NCBI GenBank assembly: GCA_020525365.1
Contig: JAIZOF010000001.1
Coordinates: 825,456-889,455, forward strand
Origin: Sulfurovum sp.
GTDB taxonomy: Bacteria; Campylobacterota; Campylobacteria; Campylobacterales; Sulfurovaceae
Reading direction: 5' to 3'
Length of the DNA: 64,000 nucleotides
The position numbers and the translations under genes are program-made. This document shows positions 46,709 through 55,655 of this stretch, in pieces. Below the pieces are notes generated by a model. That model ran no database searches. It saw nothing but the letters and a program-made list of their open reading frames with translations, and was not told the origin of the DNA. The first letter of the stretch is position 1; every line of letters starts with the position of its first letter.

Positions 46709-46874
46709 TCGGTACTTTTCGACTCTCTTTTATTTCGAAGCCATTTGGCTTTGGAACCCCCTCTATTGTGATAAAATTTAATATTTAGACTCAACTTAGT
46801 TATATAATGATTTAATTTCCGTTAAACCTCCTTTTTTATAATCCTTAGCAGAAAAATGTATAAAAGGAGTAACG

Positions 46875-47519
46875 ATGTTAAATAAAAAACTCTCACTATT
46901 TGTACTTTCAGCGGCAACAGCGGCATCGATGCAAGCACAGAGTCTATTGAGTGGTTCACTCAATGACTCATTTTTCCAAGATCCTTTTGGTGATGATATG
47001 TTCAAAGAGATAGCCCAGATACAACAACAGGTGGATAAAATGTTTAGCCACATGCAGCAACGGATTGACCCATATGCCAGTAGCATGGCAAACCCATCCA
47101 TGGGCATGTATCAACTCTCTGCACAGAATCATTTTGTAGATAAGGGTGATCACTACGAGATGGTGACCAATATCCCAAAGAGTAAAGAAAATTATATTGA
47201 TATCCGTACACAAAATGGGATGATGACTATCAGTGCAAAGATTGTGCATGAGGAGAAACAACAGGCTAATGGCATAGCAAGAACCTCCAAATCCATTCAG
47301 TCCTTCCAGCAGAATATTCCACTTGCTTCTGATGCAGACGAAGGAAAGATTGAAAGCAAATTTAGCAATGGAAGACTTGTTATTATTGTTCCTAAAAAGC
47401 AGGATACAAAAGCAATTACACCAACACCTTTGAGAAAATTGGCAACGACAGCCACACCAAAAAAAGCAGTTGAGACAGGGAAAACTCTTTCTCCCCAGAA
47501 AGCAGAGCAGAAAAAATAG
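46875..47519 (+). CDS. Small heat-shock (Hsp20) protein with a signal peptide, probably periplasmic
   Basis: This 214-residue protein begins with a signal sequence (KKLSLFVLSAATAASMQAQS). A polar Met/Gln-rich segment with FGDDMFKEIAQIQQQVDKMF follows, then an alpha-crystallin domain (about residues 95-170) with 'YEMVTNIPKSKENYIDIR', 'IARTSKSIQSFQQNIPL' and the C-terminal 'SNGRLVIIVPK' strand. A lysine-rich tail closes the protein. Most Hsp20 proteins are cytoplasmic; export is indicated by the signal peptide. It probably holds unfolded envelope proteins. AAAAGGAG precedes the ATG. Confidence 0.78.
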   Translation: MLNKKLSLFVLSAATAASMQAQSLLSGSLNDSFFQDPFGDDMFKEIAQIQQQVDKMFSHMQQRIDPYASSMANPSMGMYQLSAQNHFVDKGDHYEMVTNIPKSKENYIDIRTQNGMMTISAKIVHEEKQQANGIARTSKSIQSFQQNIPLASDADEGKIESKFSNGRLVIIVPKKQDTKAITPTPLRKLATTATPKKAVETGKTLSPQKAEQKK

Positions 47520-47604
47520 GAGAAAACACTGTCAAATACCAATGGGGCTTTAAAGAAAAATAGCCAATAGCTACCTAACTTAAACCCTATGTTTTCTCCT
47601 GAGC

Positions 47605-48672
47605 TTAGAGTATCTCTACAATCACCTTGGTTACGGCAAAGCCACCAACAACAAGCCATACAAACATACCAAGTGCAGTGTAGAGAGGAGCCAGCCCTAG
47701 TCCTTTAAACTTTGAGAAGATGGTTCCCATACCCAAAGCAGTCATTGCCATTGTGAGCAGAAAAGTATCAATTGTATTGATAAGACCAACAAGATCTCTA
47801 GGCAAGAGATGTAATGAGTTAAATCCAGCAACCATAATGAAGTAGACAGCAAACCATGGAATTACCAGTTTTGTCTTACCGCCATGATTCCCCCCCGATC
47901 TTTTGGCATTCCATGCAAGGTAGAGCCCAAGGATAATTAACATGGGTGCAATCATAATCACGCGAGTCATTTTGACAATGACAGCAGCATCGGCCATCTC
48001 TTTTGGTGAACCCAGAACAGAAGCAGGAACAGCAACAACTTGTGCCACCTCATGAATGGTGCCGCCTGTATAGATGCCAAACTCTCTTGCTGTCATATGT
48101 AAAAAGCCAGTTGCGTGTTCAATAATCCCGCTATAGAGTAGAGGGTAGAGGAACATAGAAATAGTACCAAACAGTACAACCATGGAGACGGCAATAGCTG
48201 TTTTATGCTCTTCGGCTTTGAGTACTGGTTCGGTGGCTAAAACGGCAGCAGCACCACAGACAGCAGCACCAGATGCAGTTAGAATAGAAGTGTCTTTCTC
48301 CATACCGAATACCTTATAGCCCAACCATGAACCAAATATAAGGGTTGAAGTAAGCATGATAAGTGAGACAAGAAAGCCATCCATGCCTACAGCAATAATC
48401 TCTTGAAACGTTAAGCGGAATCCGTAAAATACGATAGCAAAACGAAGTATTTTTTTACCAGAGAATGTAATACCCATCTGCCATCCTGTGGGGGTATGAT
48501 GGTGTAGGGTATTGGCATAGAGAATACCCATGACAATACCGATAACCAAAGGAGAAAGCCCCAATGATTTAATTGAACCAAGCCCTGCAATCCAAGTTGC
48601 AATAGCAGCAAAAATAGCAACAAAAAAGATACCACTTATGGTACCTTTACGGTTTTGGGATGAAAAAGGCAT
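47605..48672 (-). CDS. YeiH-family putative transporter (UPF0324)
   Basis: This 355-residue protein has about ten membrane helices and matches the YeiH family, with 'GIVMGILYANTLHH', 'ILTASGAAVCGAAAVLATEPVL' and GIYTGGTIHEVAQVVAV. Members are usually annotated as sulfate or sulfonate exporters, though direct evidence is thin. It is divergent from a LysR regulator, the same pair layout as yeiH-yeiE. A run of seven G lies in the coding strand at 47890-47896. Confidence 0.83.
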   Translation of the reverse strand: MPFSSQNRKGTISGIFFVAIFAAIATWIAGLGSIKSLGLSPLVIGIVMGILYANTLHHHTPTGWQMGITFSGKKILRFAIVFYGFRLTFQEIIAVGMDGFLVSLIMLTSTLIFGSWLGYKVFGMEKDTSILTASGAAVCGAAAVLATEPVLKAEEHKTAIAVSMVVLFGTISMFLYPLLYSGIIEHATGFLHMTAREFGIYTGGTIHEVAQVVAVPASVLGSPKEMADAAVIVKMTRVIMIAPMLIILGLYLAWNAKRSGGNHGGKTKLVIPWFAVYFIMVAGFNSLHLLPRDLVGLINTIDTFLLTMAMTALGMGTIFSKFKGLGLAPLYTALGMFVWLVVGGFAVTKVIVEIL

Positions 48673-48811
48673 ATATTTTCCTTCATAAGTTAAAGTGATT
48701 TCAAAAAAATTGATCAGTTTTTTGAAATTCTACCATATTTCTGATATAATTGTAAAATAAATCAAATTATAAATTATAATAAATTTTTTAGAAATTAAAG
48801 TGAGTCTAATT
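48673..48811. promoter_or_regulatory. Divergent yeiH-like / lysR control region
   Basis: The 139-bp gap is very AT-rich and includes the near-palindrome TTATAAATTATAA around 48768-48780, of the T-N11-A type bound by LysR regulators. No specific promoter hexamers can be chosen with confidence in such AT-rich DNA. Confidence 0.35.
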
Positions 48812-49729
48812 ATGAAACTAACGCTAAGACAGATGGAAATATTTCTTAATGTGGTTGCTTCAGGGCACTTAACCAATGTTGCCAGAGAGATGAAGCTTAG
48901 CCAGTCGGCCATCTCTATGTCCATTAAAGAGTTAGAGAATATTTTAGGGAGACCAGTATTTGATCGTATTAATAAAAAGTTGGTACTCAATGAAGTAGGG
49001 CGTGCATTCCATAAAGAGATAGACCCAATTTTTAAAAAACTCTCCGATATTGAATATGAGTTCCAAAACTCAGAGAATAAGGGGGTGATTCGTGTTGGAG
49101 CCAGTACAACCATTGTTGATTACCTGATCCCCCCTATTATCTGTAGTTATATGAGCTCTTATCCTGATGTAAAAATTACACTTAAAGAAGGAAATACCAA
49201 GGAGATCACTGAGATGATCAGAAATGGAGAGATTGATATTGGTTTTGTCGAAGGTTTTGTTTCAGGTTCTGATATTATCAAAGAGAAGATTGGTATAGAT
49301 GAGCTAATTGTAGTTGCTTCTCAAAAGGATTTTTGTAAACCATGCTACATCGATGAATTGGCACAAAGTCGATGGGTACTCCGTGAGGAAGGCTCAGGAA
49401 CACGTGAAGTTTTTCTTGATTACATTAAAGAGAAGGTAGATAATCTTAATATCTTTTTTGAACTAGGGCATACTGAATCGATTAAAAGTATTTTAATGAA
49501 CCGTGAGTGTTTAACATGTATTTCAAAAATATCAGTAGAGAGTGAACTGAACGAAGAGAAGCTCTACCATGTCCCAGTTAAAAACTTCAAGTGTAAGCGT
49601 GATTTCTTGATGATCTACCATAAGGACAAATATCACAGTACACTTTTTGAGAAGTTCCTCTATTTTTCAAAGACATTGATGATGCAGATGCTAGAGAAAA
49701 ATTCATTACTTCAGATTAAGAAGAAATAA
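48812..49729 (+). CDS. LysR-family transcriptional regulator (YeiE-like)
   Basis: I place the start at the ATG giving MKLTLRQMEIFLNV, the family N-terminus, and not at the upstream GTG (48800). The 305-residue protein has an N-terminal winged helix-turn-helix (HLTNVAREMKLSQSAISMSI) and a C-terminal periplasmic-binding-like effector domain with 'VGASTTIVDYLIPPII' and 'REEGSGTREVFLDYI'. It resembles the YeiE/CysB-like group. It probably controls the divergent YeiH-type transporter. The effector is unknown. Confidence 0.85.
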   Translation: MKLTLRQMEIFLNVVASGHLTNVAREMKLSQSAISMSIKELENILGRPVFDRINKKLVLNEVGRAFHKEIDPIFKKLSDIEYEFQNSENKGVIRVGASTTIVDYLIPPIICSYMSSYPDVKITLKEGNTKEITEMIRNGEIDIGFVEGFVSGSDIIKEKIGIDELIVVASQKDFCKPCYIDELAQSRWVLREEGSGTREVFLDYIKEKVDNLNIFFELGHTESIKSILMNRECLTCISKISVESELNEEKLYHVPVKNFKCKRDFLMIYHKDKYHSTLFEKFLYFSKTLMMQMLEKNSLLQIKKK

Positions 49730-50285
49730 GCTTTTTTGCTGCTTTGTATTCGAAAGGATGATTAAGGTTTAAAAACAGTTTTTCATCCTCAAAATCTACA
49801 TATTTTGTATTGATCTCCTCTAGAAAACGTGTTAGTCTATGTTTTCTTTGCGTAAGTGCCTCTTGAGCCAAGGGTAGCATGCTGCGCACATAAAGTCCAC
49901 ATAAGGGTTGGATTTTGTTATTGGTTCGAGCGATTATTGCATCCTCTTTCTGCCTTGTAGTAATAATATTTTGTATGACTGTATTGTCAACAAAAGGGGT
50001 GTCGACTGAAAGAATAAAAATTGCTTCCTCATCTAGCACTTCAAATGCAGAGACAAGGGCAGTAAGCGGGGAGTATACCTTATAGCGATCCATAATCAAG
50101 GGTGCATCAAACCCAAATTTATCTGTTTTGGTAGAGAGATAGACTGAATTAAAAAATACATTGAGTCTATGATATTGATAGGCTGCTAAACTTTCGTATG
50201 CTCCAAATGGTAGCAATGCTTTATCTTTGCCCATACGAGAACTTTTGCCTCCAGCAAAAATAACAGCAGGGATGATGTGTTTCAT
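49716..50285 (-). CDS. mobA: Molybdenum cofactor guanylyltransferase
   Basis: This 189-residue protein has the MobA nucleotide-binding start FAGGKSSRMGKDKALLPFG and the conserved 'LSVDTPFVDNTVIQNI' and 'QPLCGLYVRSMLP'. It adds GMP to molybdopterin to give the bis-MGD cofactor needed by NapA and other DMSO-reductase-family enzymes. Its start overlaps the end of the MFS gene upstream, and its 3' end overlaps the convergent lysR by 14 bases. Confidence 0.92.
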   Translation of the reverse strand: MKHIIPAVIFAGGKSSRMGKDKALLPFGAYESLAAYQYHRLNVFFNSVYLSTKTDKFGFDAPLIMDRYKVYSPLTALVSAFEVLDEEAIFILSVDTPFVDNTVIQNIITTRQKEDAIIARTNNKIQPLCGLYVRSMLPLAQEALTQRKHRLTRFLEEINTKYVDFEDEKLFLNLNHPFEYKAAKKLISS

Positions 50286-51400
50286 GTAAGTACTGCTCTC
50301 TTGCGTCTTTGATGTATCAAAAGTATCATAAATGCCATAAAAGTAATCCCAGATTCAACAAGAAAAAGGTACTTGCCATATACTTGTCCAGAGAGCACGG
50401 CACCCACTGATCCGCCCAGCCCGAAAGCGATACCTAGGAAGAATTGTTGTGCTAGTTTTTTTTGGCTGTAAAGTGAAAAAACATAGGTAATTGCTACAGT
50501 ATGGTAAAGTGCAAAACTGACCGCATGTAATGATTGTGAGGCAAAAGTGAGCATGATAGAACCAGGAAAAAGGTAGAGCATAAGCCAGCGTCCTACTGTT
50601 ATGAGTGTGGCAAATTGTAAAATGTTTAGTAGATTGCGTTGCAACAATGGTCCTTGAAAGTAGAGCATAATAATTTCGCAGATTACTCCAAAGCTCCACA
50701 TCCAGCTAGTCATCTCCAAAGAGATACCGTGAGAGGTTTCGTAAATGGTAAAAAAGTTATAAAATCCGCCAAAGCCTACCTGCATCAAAAAGATTGAAAT
50801 CCAAAAAGCCCAATATTTAGAAAGAGAGAAGTAAGCATCCTCTGCTGTAGAGGTATATGTTGTTTTGTCATATTTAATTAGAAGTATACCAAAGAGCATA
50901 CTTAAAAAAGCCATAGCTGAAAGATAATAGAGTGTCTCAAAAGGAGTTTCAAGTACCTTTCCTAGCCAGAGTGCAATACCCATAAACCCCAAAGAACCCC
51001 AAAGTCGAACCTTTCCATAATGGCTTTTTGAGAGAATGGCTAATGCAATGGTTTCGACATAGGGTAAAGAGATTCCCATTGCGCCACCAAAGATAAGACT
51101 GGCACCAAGGTAGAGCCAGAAGGTATTAATTGTGATCCAAAAGAGTAGAGTGGCAAGAAAACTAATAAGTAGTGCACCACGGTAGACCTTTGAGGTAAGT
51201 GTAATAAAGTATTTAAAAATAAATGGTAACAAAAAGCGCATAAAGGGTGCAGCAGCATAGATGATACCAACCTCTGCTTCGCTATAGCCCAAATCGATAA
51301 GGACTTTTGGCATAAAGACAATATAGACACCCACCATTGCAAAGTAAAAGAGATAAAAAGCACTTAGAAACAGTGCAAGCGGGGTTAGTAATGGCTTCAT
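50282..51400 (-). CDS. MFS transporter (3-phenylpropionate-permease-like, MFS_1_like)
   Basis: This 372-residue protein has about 11-12 membrane helices and the PPP/MFS_1-like pattern 'FYLFYFAMVGVYIVFMPKVLIDLGYSEAEVGIIYA'. A later segment 'VRLWGSLGFMGIALWLG' matches the G-x-x-x-G helix motifs of this group. The substrate is not predictable. It overlaps mobA at one end and the RDD gene at the other, so the three are one operon. Confidence 0.82.
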   Translation of the reverse strand: MKPLLTPLALFLSAFYLFYFAMVGVYIVFMPKVLIDLGYSEAEVGIIYAAAPFMRFLLPFIFKYFITLTSKVYRGALLISFLATLLFWITINTFWLYLGASLIFGGAMGISLPYVETIALAILSKSHYGKVRLWGSLGFMGIALWLGKVLETPFETLYYLSAMAFLSMLFGILLIKYDKTTYTSTAEDAYFSLSKYWAFWISIFLMQVGFGGFYNFFTIYETSHGISLEMTSWMWSFGVICEIIMLYFQGPLLQRNLLNILQFATLITVGRWLMLYLFPGSIMLTFASQSLHAVSFALYHTVAITYVFSLYSQKKLAQQFFLGIAFGLGGSVGAVLSGQVYGKYLFLVESGITFMAFMILLIHQRRKRAVLT

Positions 51401-51885
51401 GATTTTTTGATGACAGCTGTATTGCTTAGAAGATCATGCAAGTTCTTTTTATCTTTCCTGAAGAACATTAGTATCCATCCAAAAAGTATTGCCATGGAGA
51501 GAATGGCAGTAAGATTTCTAAAAAGGGCTATAAAAAAAGAAGGATATTTTCTCGTACTCTCATCAATTACTTCAATATCGTAAGCACGATAACCTGGAGT
51601 CTGTCCACTTTTGTACATAAAGATAGTTTGTATAATGACCAGTGGAATCAAAATATAGAGCCAGCCTACTGCCTTATGTGCCCCAAACTCTTCTCGTCCT
51701 CCCATAACCAAATAAAAAACTATATACATAATGGGCATAAGTAGCATAAAACTATCAGTAAGGAATGCCTTGAGCTTCTCTCTAGATGTAGCATAATTTT
51801 GGTTGTGATGACATGGAGGCACTTGCGTTTGTTTTGTATTTTGTGCCCCTCCATGTTTAATGTCTCTGAAGCGTTGTTTTGCCAT
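51397..51885 (-). CDS. RDD-family membrane protein
   Basis: This 162-residue protein has a soluble N-terminus of about 35 residues followed by RDD-domain helices: 'LMPIMYIVFYLVMGGREEF', 'TPGYRAYDIEVID' and a third helix near the C-terminus. RDD proteins are membrane proteins of mixed or unknown function; some transport ions. Its stop and start overlap the neighbours by four and one bases, so it may be co-transcribed with gspF upstream. Confidence 0.8.
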   Translation of the reverse strand: MAKQRFRDIKHGGAQNTKQTQVPPCHHNQNYATSREKLKAFLTDSFMLLMPIMYIVFYLVMGGREEFGAHKAVGWLYILIPLVIIQTIFMYKSGQTPGYRAYDIEVIDESTRKYPSFFIALFRNLTAILSMAILFGWILMFFRKDKKNLHDLLSNTAVIKKS

Positions 51886-53099
51886 TACTGCAACCCTTGT
51901 GTCATGGTAAAGATTGGAAGTAGCATTGCAGAGACAATGATGCCGACAATTGCACCAATAAAGAGCATCATAAAAGGCTCAAGCATACTAAGCAGAATCT
52001 TAAGTCGCTCTTCATTCTCTTCAGCATAAAGCTTAGAGAGATTTTCTAGTATTTCTTCTACTTCACTTGACTCTTCTCCTAATGCTAATGACTGCATGAA
52101 GTTACGCTTGAGCTTAATTCCTTTGCTTAGTTGCAATGCATTGGAAAGTTTGTTTCCCTCCATCACTTTTTCTGAAGCCATTCCAAATAAATCTTTGAGT
52201 CGATAGTTTCCAAATGAGGCAATTGCAAGACTAACAGCCTGTGCATAAGCCACACCGCTACTTAGAAGCAGGGAGAGAATATAAGAGAATCGTCCCAATT
52301 CATGATTTTGGATAAGGGAACCCATCATTGGTACTTTGAATAACCATCCATCAATAAGTCTATGAAAATAGTCCAATTTAGCATATGCCATCTTGAAGAG
52401 TGTTATAAGAAGAATAATCCCAACAAGCAGATGCACCCAGTAGGCAGTTAGAAAATCACTAAGATTTAATATAAACTGTGTGATAGGGGGTAGTTCTCGA
52501 TTGGTATCTTCAAAAATTCCAGTGATTTGAGGTACAACAAAGACAATAAGAAAAGAGGTCATTGCGATAGCAATAGTAAAGATGACAGTAGGATACACCA
52601 TGGCACCTTTGACCTGCTTTCGTACCTTATCTTGTGCAGAAAAAAAGTCCCCCATTTGTATGAGAACTTCAGCCATTTTTCCGCTTTGCCCTGCAATATT
52701 AAGACTCTGTATATAAAACTCTGGCAGTGTATATATCTTCTGTGCATTGAGTGCATGATAGAGAGATTTTCCTTCATCAATCATGGTTTTTAAAGAGTTA
52801 AGGAAGGAGACATACCGTTTTTCTCCCTCATGTTGGTTTTCCAATAGTCTTATGGCAGTGAGAATCATCATCCCTGAACCAAGATAGGAAGAGAGTTCTT
52901 TAGAAAAAGAGGCAAGTAGACTTCCTGGCATTTGCTTGATACCAAAATTCTCTAAAGAGAACTCTTGCACAGGCTTCAACGATTCATATAGAATACCAAG
53001 AGAACGTAATTTTTGTTTGGCATCTTCTATGGAGGTTGCTGAGACTGTACCTTTTGTACGTTTACCTATTTTGTCAAAACCTTTATATTTGTATAGCAT
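51885..53099 (-). CDS. gspF: Type II secretion inner-membrane platform protein GspF
   Basis: This 404-residue protein has the T2SF layout: two similar helical cytoplasmic domains (about residues 60-185 and 260-370), each followed by membrane helices. 'MPEFYIQSL'-like and GEESSEVEEIL motifs are visible ('ALGEESSEVEEILENLSKLY'). GspF forms the inner-membrane platform that links the ATPase GspE to the pseudopilus. It is the last T2SS gene of the minus-strand block. Confidence 0.93.
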   Translation of the reverse strand: MLYKYKGFDKIGKRTKGTVSATSIEDAKQKLRSLGILYESLKPVQEFSLENFGIKQMPGSLLASFSKELSSYLGSGMMILTAIRLLENQHEGEKRYVSFLNSLKTMIDEGKSLYHALNAQKIYTLPEFYIQSLNIAGQSGKMAEVLIQMGDFFSAQDKVRKQVKGAMVYPTVIFTIAIAMTSFLIVFVVPQITGIFEDTNRELPPITQFILNLSDFLTAYWVHLLVGIILLITLFKMAYAKLDYFHRLIDGWLFKVPMMGSLIQNHELGRFSYILSLLLSSGVAYAQAVSLAIASFGNYRLKDLFGMASEKVMEGNKLSNALQLSKGIKLKRNFMQSLALGEESSEVEEILENLSKLYAEENEERLKILLSMLEPFMMLFIGAIVGIIVSAMLLPIFTMTQGLQ

Positions 53100-53237
53100 C
53101 TCTGCACCATCCTTTTTTTGAGTAACAAATTATAACTTTTTAGCTTTTAGTGTTCACTAAAGATTGCCAACCCCATAACAAATTCTATTGTATTAGAGAA
53201 ACATTCAAGTGCTATCAAATAGTAATAAGAGATTCCC

Positions 53238-53654
53238 CTAAAAATGCATGTTGAACCTAAAAAAGTAAGAGGAGTAATTTCCTTTGAGCTTAATCTCTTC
53301 TGCTGCGGCAGACAAGTTCTGTGTCTCTTCTTCTTCTTTTGAAAGCAGGTTAATTGGTTCTGGAATATAGATATTTCGCTCAAGCTTTTTGAGAATATCT
53401 CTACTTTGAAAATGACGTGGTTTTAAGGATTTTGGTAACAGATCATAAGCACTTTTTTTACTTTTATGATAGCGAAATATATTTTTTGAGAGAAATAGTG
53501 AATCTTCAAGCGTATGCTTATTGTGCTGCGATACATAAATAATTTGCTCTCTACTTTGAGAGTGAAGTTTCAAAACGTAAACAATTGCTCCTGAGAGTAT
53601 CATGACAGAGATAAGTATTTCAACGAGTGTAAATGCTGAACGAAGTGTTTTCAA
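53238..53654 (-). CDS. Minor pseudopilin (GspI-like) of the type II system
   Basis: This 138-residue protein has a prepilin-type N-terminus (RSAFTLVEILISVMIL) with Glu at +5, then a small globular domain. The position after GspG and a GspH-like pseudopilin suggests GspI. It overlaps the preceding pseudopilin gene by four bases. A 138-bp gap with no recognisable feature separates it from gspF. Confidence 0.75.
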   Translation of the reverse strand: MKTLRSAFTLVEILISVMILSGAIVYVLKLHSQSREQIIYVSQHNKHTLEDSLFLSKNIFRYHKSKKSAYDLLPKSLKPRHFQSRDILKKLERNIYIPEPINLLSKEEEETQNLSAAAEEIKLKGNYSSYFFRFNMHF

Positions 53655-54199
53655 TAAAAATCCCCCCGTCTGCTAAGATCATGAGCATGGGCAAGCCAAA
53701 GTGATTTTGCTTGCTGTAGTGATGTAACCTCTGTGGGTTCACCAAAATAGGCAGGAAGAAAGTAGATACCTTTTTTTGTATGTACAATAAGTTGCGACGT
53801 GCTTCCATTGCGGTAAATATTAAACTTAAAGCATATCTTTTTATCTTGGTAGCGCCCATAATCCATCTTTTGTAGATTATTATTGTTGTTCAGTGTATAT
53901 ACCTTTGCATCTGCAAGGTTTACCTTCCCATTGTAGGGTTTAAATGGAGTAGAGATATCTTCTCTAAAGTAGCATGAATGACAGTTGTTAATACAAATCA
54001 AGGTACCTTTTCTGGCAAATAATGGATTTTGGGTAAGTATTTTTTTTAGTGTAAGAGGAGTGAGTATCTCTGAAATCTTTTCTCTTTTTTCCATACCCCC
54101 AAAGCCGAGAAAATAGATAAGAGAGATGATGAAGATAACGATTAGAAGCTCCATCAAGGAGAAGCCTTTTCTTCCTTTTTTAGTCACAAGAAAGGACAT
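53651..54199 (-). CDS. Minor pseudopilin (GspH-like) of the type II system
   Basis: This 182-residue protein has a basic leader and the methylation motif KGFSLMELLIVIFIISLIYF with Glu at +5. The globular part contains a CINNCHSC cysteine group that is unusual for a GspH and might bind metal or form a disulfide. It lies between gspG and the GspI-like gene. Confidence 0.72.
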   Translation of the reverse strand: MSFLVTKKGRKGFSLMELLIVIFIISLIYFLGFGGMEKREKISEILTPLTLKKILTQNPLFARKGTLICINNCHSCYFREDISTPFKPYNGKVNLADAKVYTLNNNNNLQKMDYGRYQDKKICFKFNIYRNGSTSQLIVHTKKGIYFLPAYFGEPTEVTSLQQAKSLWLAHAHDLSRRGDFY

Positions 54200-54205
54200 A
54201 TCAGA

Positions 54206-54652
54206 TTACTTGTTACACTGAGAAAAGAGAATATCTTTGTTGTTTTCTTCCCCCCCCTCTTTTCTGTCTGCTGCAAAGGAGATGAGTTCGACATCATCTC
54301 CTTTGTTGATGTAGACAAATGGGCTTCTCCATGAATCTTTTGGTAGTTTTTTTAGGTAGGGTTTGACACGATAGTTAGGGTATTTTTCTGGGTCAGGATT
54401 ACTCAGTAGTGCCTCAAATCCTTCTTCTGTATCAGGGTAGACCCCATTATCAAGTTTAAACATATCTAAACGTTTCTTGAGATCATTCATTTTTAGGCAA
54501 ACTGTATCTCTTTTTGCCTGATCTGCTGAGTCCATAAGACCAGGGGCAACAACAGCAATTAGTCCACCAAGAATAACAATAACAATAAGAAGTTCAATCA
54601 GCGAGAAACCATTTCTAAGTGTATCATCCTGTGCAGTAAAATTTCTATTCAT
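54206..54652 (-). CDS. gspG: Major pseudopilin GspG
   Basis: This 148-residue protein has the canonical pseudopilin start GFSLIELLIVIVILGGLIAV and the GspG features 'LDNGVYPDTEEGFEALLSNP', 'YLKKLPKDSWRSPFVY' and a calcium-binding loop near the C-terminus. The main pseudopilus rod is built from it. The coding strand carries a run of eight G (54250-54257) close to the 3' end; slippage there would change the last dozen or so residues. Confidence 0.92.
   Translation of the reverse strand: MNRNFTAQDDTLRNGFSLIELLIVIVILGGLIAVVAPGLMDSADQAKRDTVCLKMNDLKKRLDMFKLDNGVYPDTEEGFEALLSNPDPEKYPNYRVKPYLKKLPKDSWRSPFVYINKGDDVELISFAADRKEGGEENNKDILFSQCNK
54250..54257 (-). repeat. G8 homopolymer in the gspG coding strand
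   Basis: Eight consecutive C on the plus strand encode GAG GGG GGG GAA in gspG. Campylobacterota use poly-G tracts of eight or more bases as phase-variation switches. Whether this one varies cannot be seen from a single sequence. Confidence 0.7.
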
Positions 54653-54725
54653 AACAATCCTTTGGGTTTACTTTGGTATAATATTTGCCATATTTTAACG
54701 ACTTTATATTAACAGAGCTTTGAGA

Positions 54726-55655
54726 ATGGATAAATCTTTTATTGTTGCTACTACCCTTCATGTAAGAAGAAGAGCATTTGCACTATTTCTTACATTGTCT
54801 ATTTTGGCAGTTATTATTGCATTGACTGGGGTACTTGTGGGCTATCTTGATACAGCACGAAAAGATGCCTCTTCAACCAAAGCTCTCATACAAGCTAATC
54901 TCTATTTTGCTAACATTAAAAAGACATTTTCCCGCCTTAAAAAGCGAGAAATCCTCTATAATACACTTTATCTTGGTCCAATACCACTTCAGTCTGAAGA
55001 TGGACGTTTCTCACTTCTATTTTCTTGCCATCCTATGGATAATGGAATCAATATTAATTGGTTAGGGATGGAAAGCAAATCATTAATGCAAAAACAGTAT
55101 AATGCGGCGCAACAAGTTCTTGAGGTACTAGCTTTGGAGTATGAACTTTCAAATCCTGAAAGACTAGAAGAGATGATTGATGAATCGGTACATCCAAAGG
55201 AGACTTTTTCATATCAGACACAAAGCAGGATGGAACAAAAAAATGGTATCGTATCGTATCAACAGTTTGAAGCAATTTTGAATCGCTATCAGTTTGAAAC
55301 AGATGATCCCAATGTAGGAAAAGTGCCATGGAAGAAATATTTTGTATTTCATCCTACTTCGAAAGCTCCTGAAGAGAATAGAATAGCAGGAGACTATCTT
55401 TCTGCAAAACTACTCTCAATACTTTTCAATATTGACAGCGCAATACTCTCGGAGGATTGGGTTAAAACTGAAGGAGCTTTTAGAATACTGCTGGGACGAT
55501 ATGGTATTACTTACGATAAAATACTTTTTGCGGATACGTTCATAGACCGCTCTTTTTGTAAAGTAAGCTATACGTACCAGAAAGAGAACTATGTATTTTC
55601 ATTTGTTGACATTCAAGGAGAGGTGAAAGATTTTGTATTTTATGGGAAACAATAA
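54726..55655 (+). CDS. gspK: Type II secretion minor pseudopilin GspK
   Basis: The ATG at 54726 gives MDKSFIVATTLHVRRRAFALFL; a TTG two codons earlier is less likely. The 309-residue protein has the GspK-type hydrophobic N-terminus that lacks Glu +5 (FALFLTLSILAVIIALTGVL) and a large helical domain. GspK caps the pseudopilus tip with GspI and GspJ. It starts the plus-strand T2SS block, divergent from gspG, with a TATAAT at 54677-54682 upstream. Confidence 0.7.
   Translation: MDKSFIVATTLHVRRRAFALFLTLSILAVIIALTGVLVGYLDTARKDASSTKALIQANLYFANIKKTFSRLKKREILYNTLYLGPIPLQSEDGRFSLLFSCHPMDNGININWLGMESKSLMQKQYNAAQQVLEVLALEYELSNPERLEEMIDESVHPKETFSYQTQSRMEQKNGIVSYQQFEAILNRYQFETDDPNVGKVPWKKYFVFHPTSKAPEENRIAGDYLSAKLLSILFNIDSAILSEDWVKTEGAFRILLGRYGITYDKILFADTFIDRSFCKVSYTYQKENYVFSFVDIQGEVKDFVFYGKQ

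Noticed and set aside
47890..47896. G7 run in the YeiH-type gene as a phase-variation tract.
   Set aside because: Seven bases is short for a switch and the frame is intact; kept only as a note in the gene entry.
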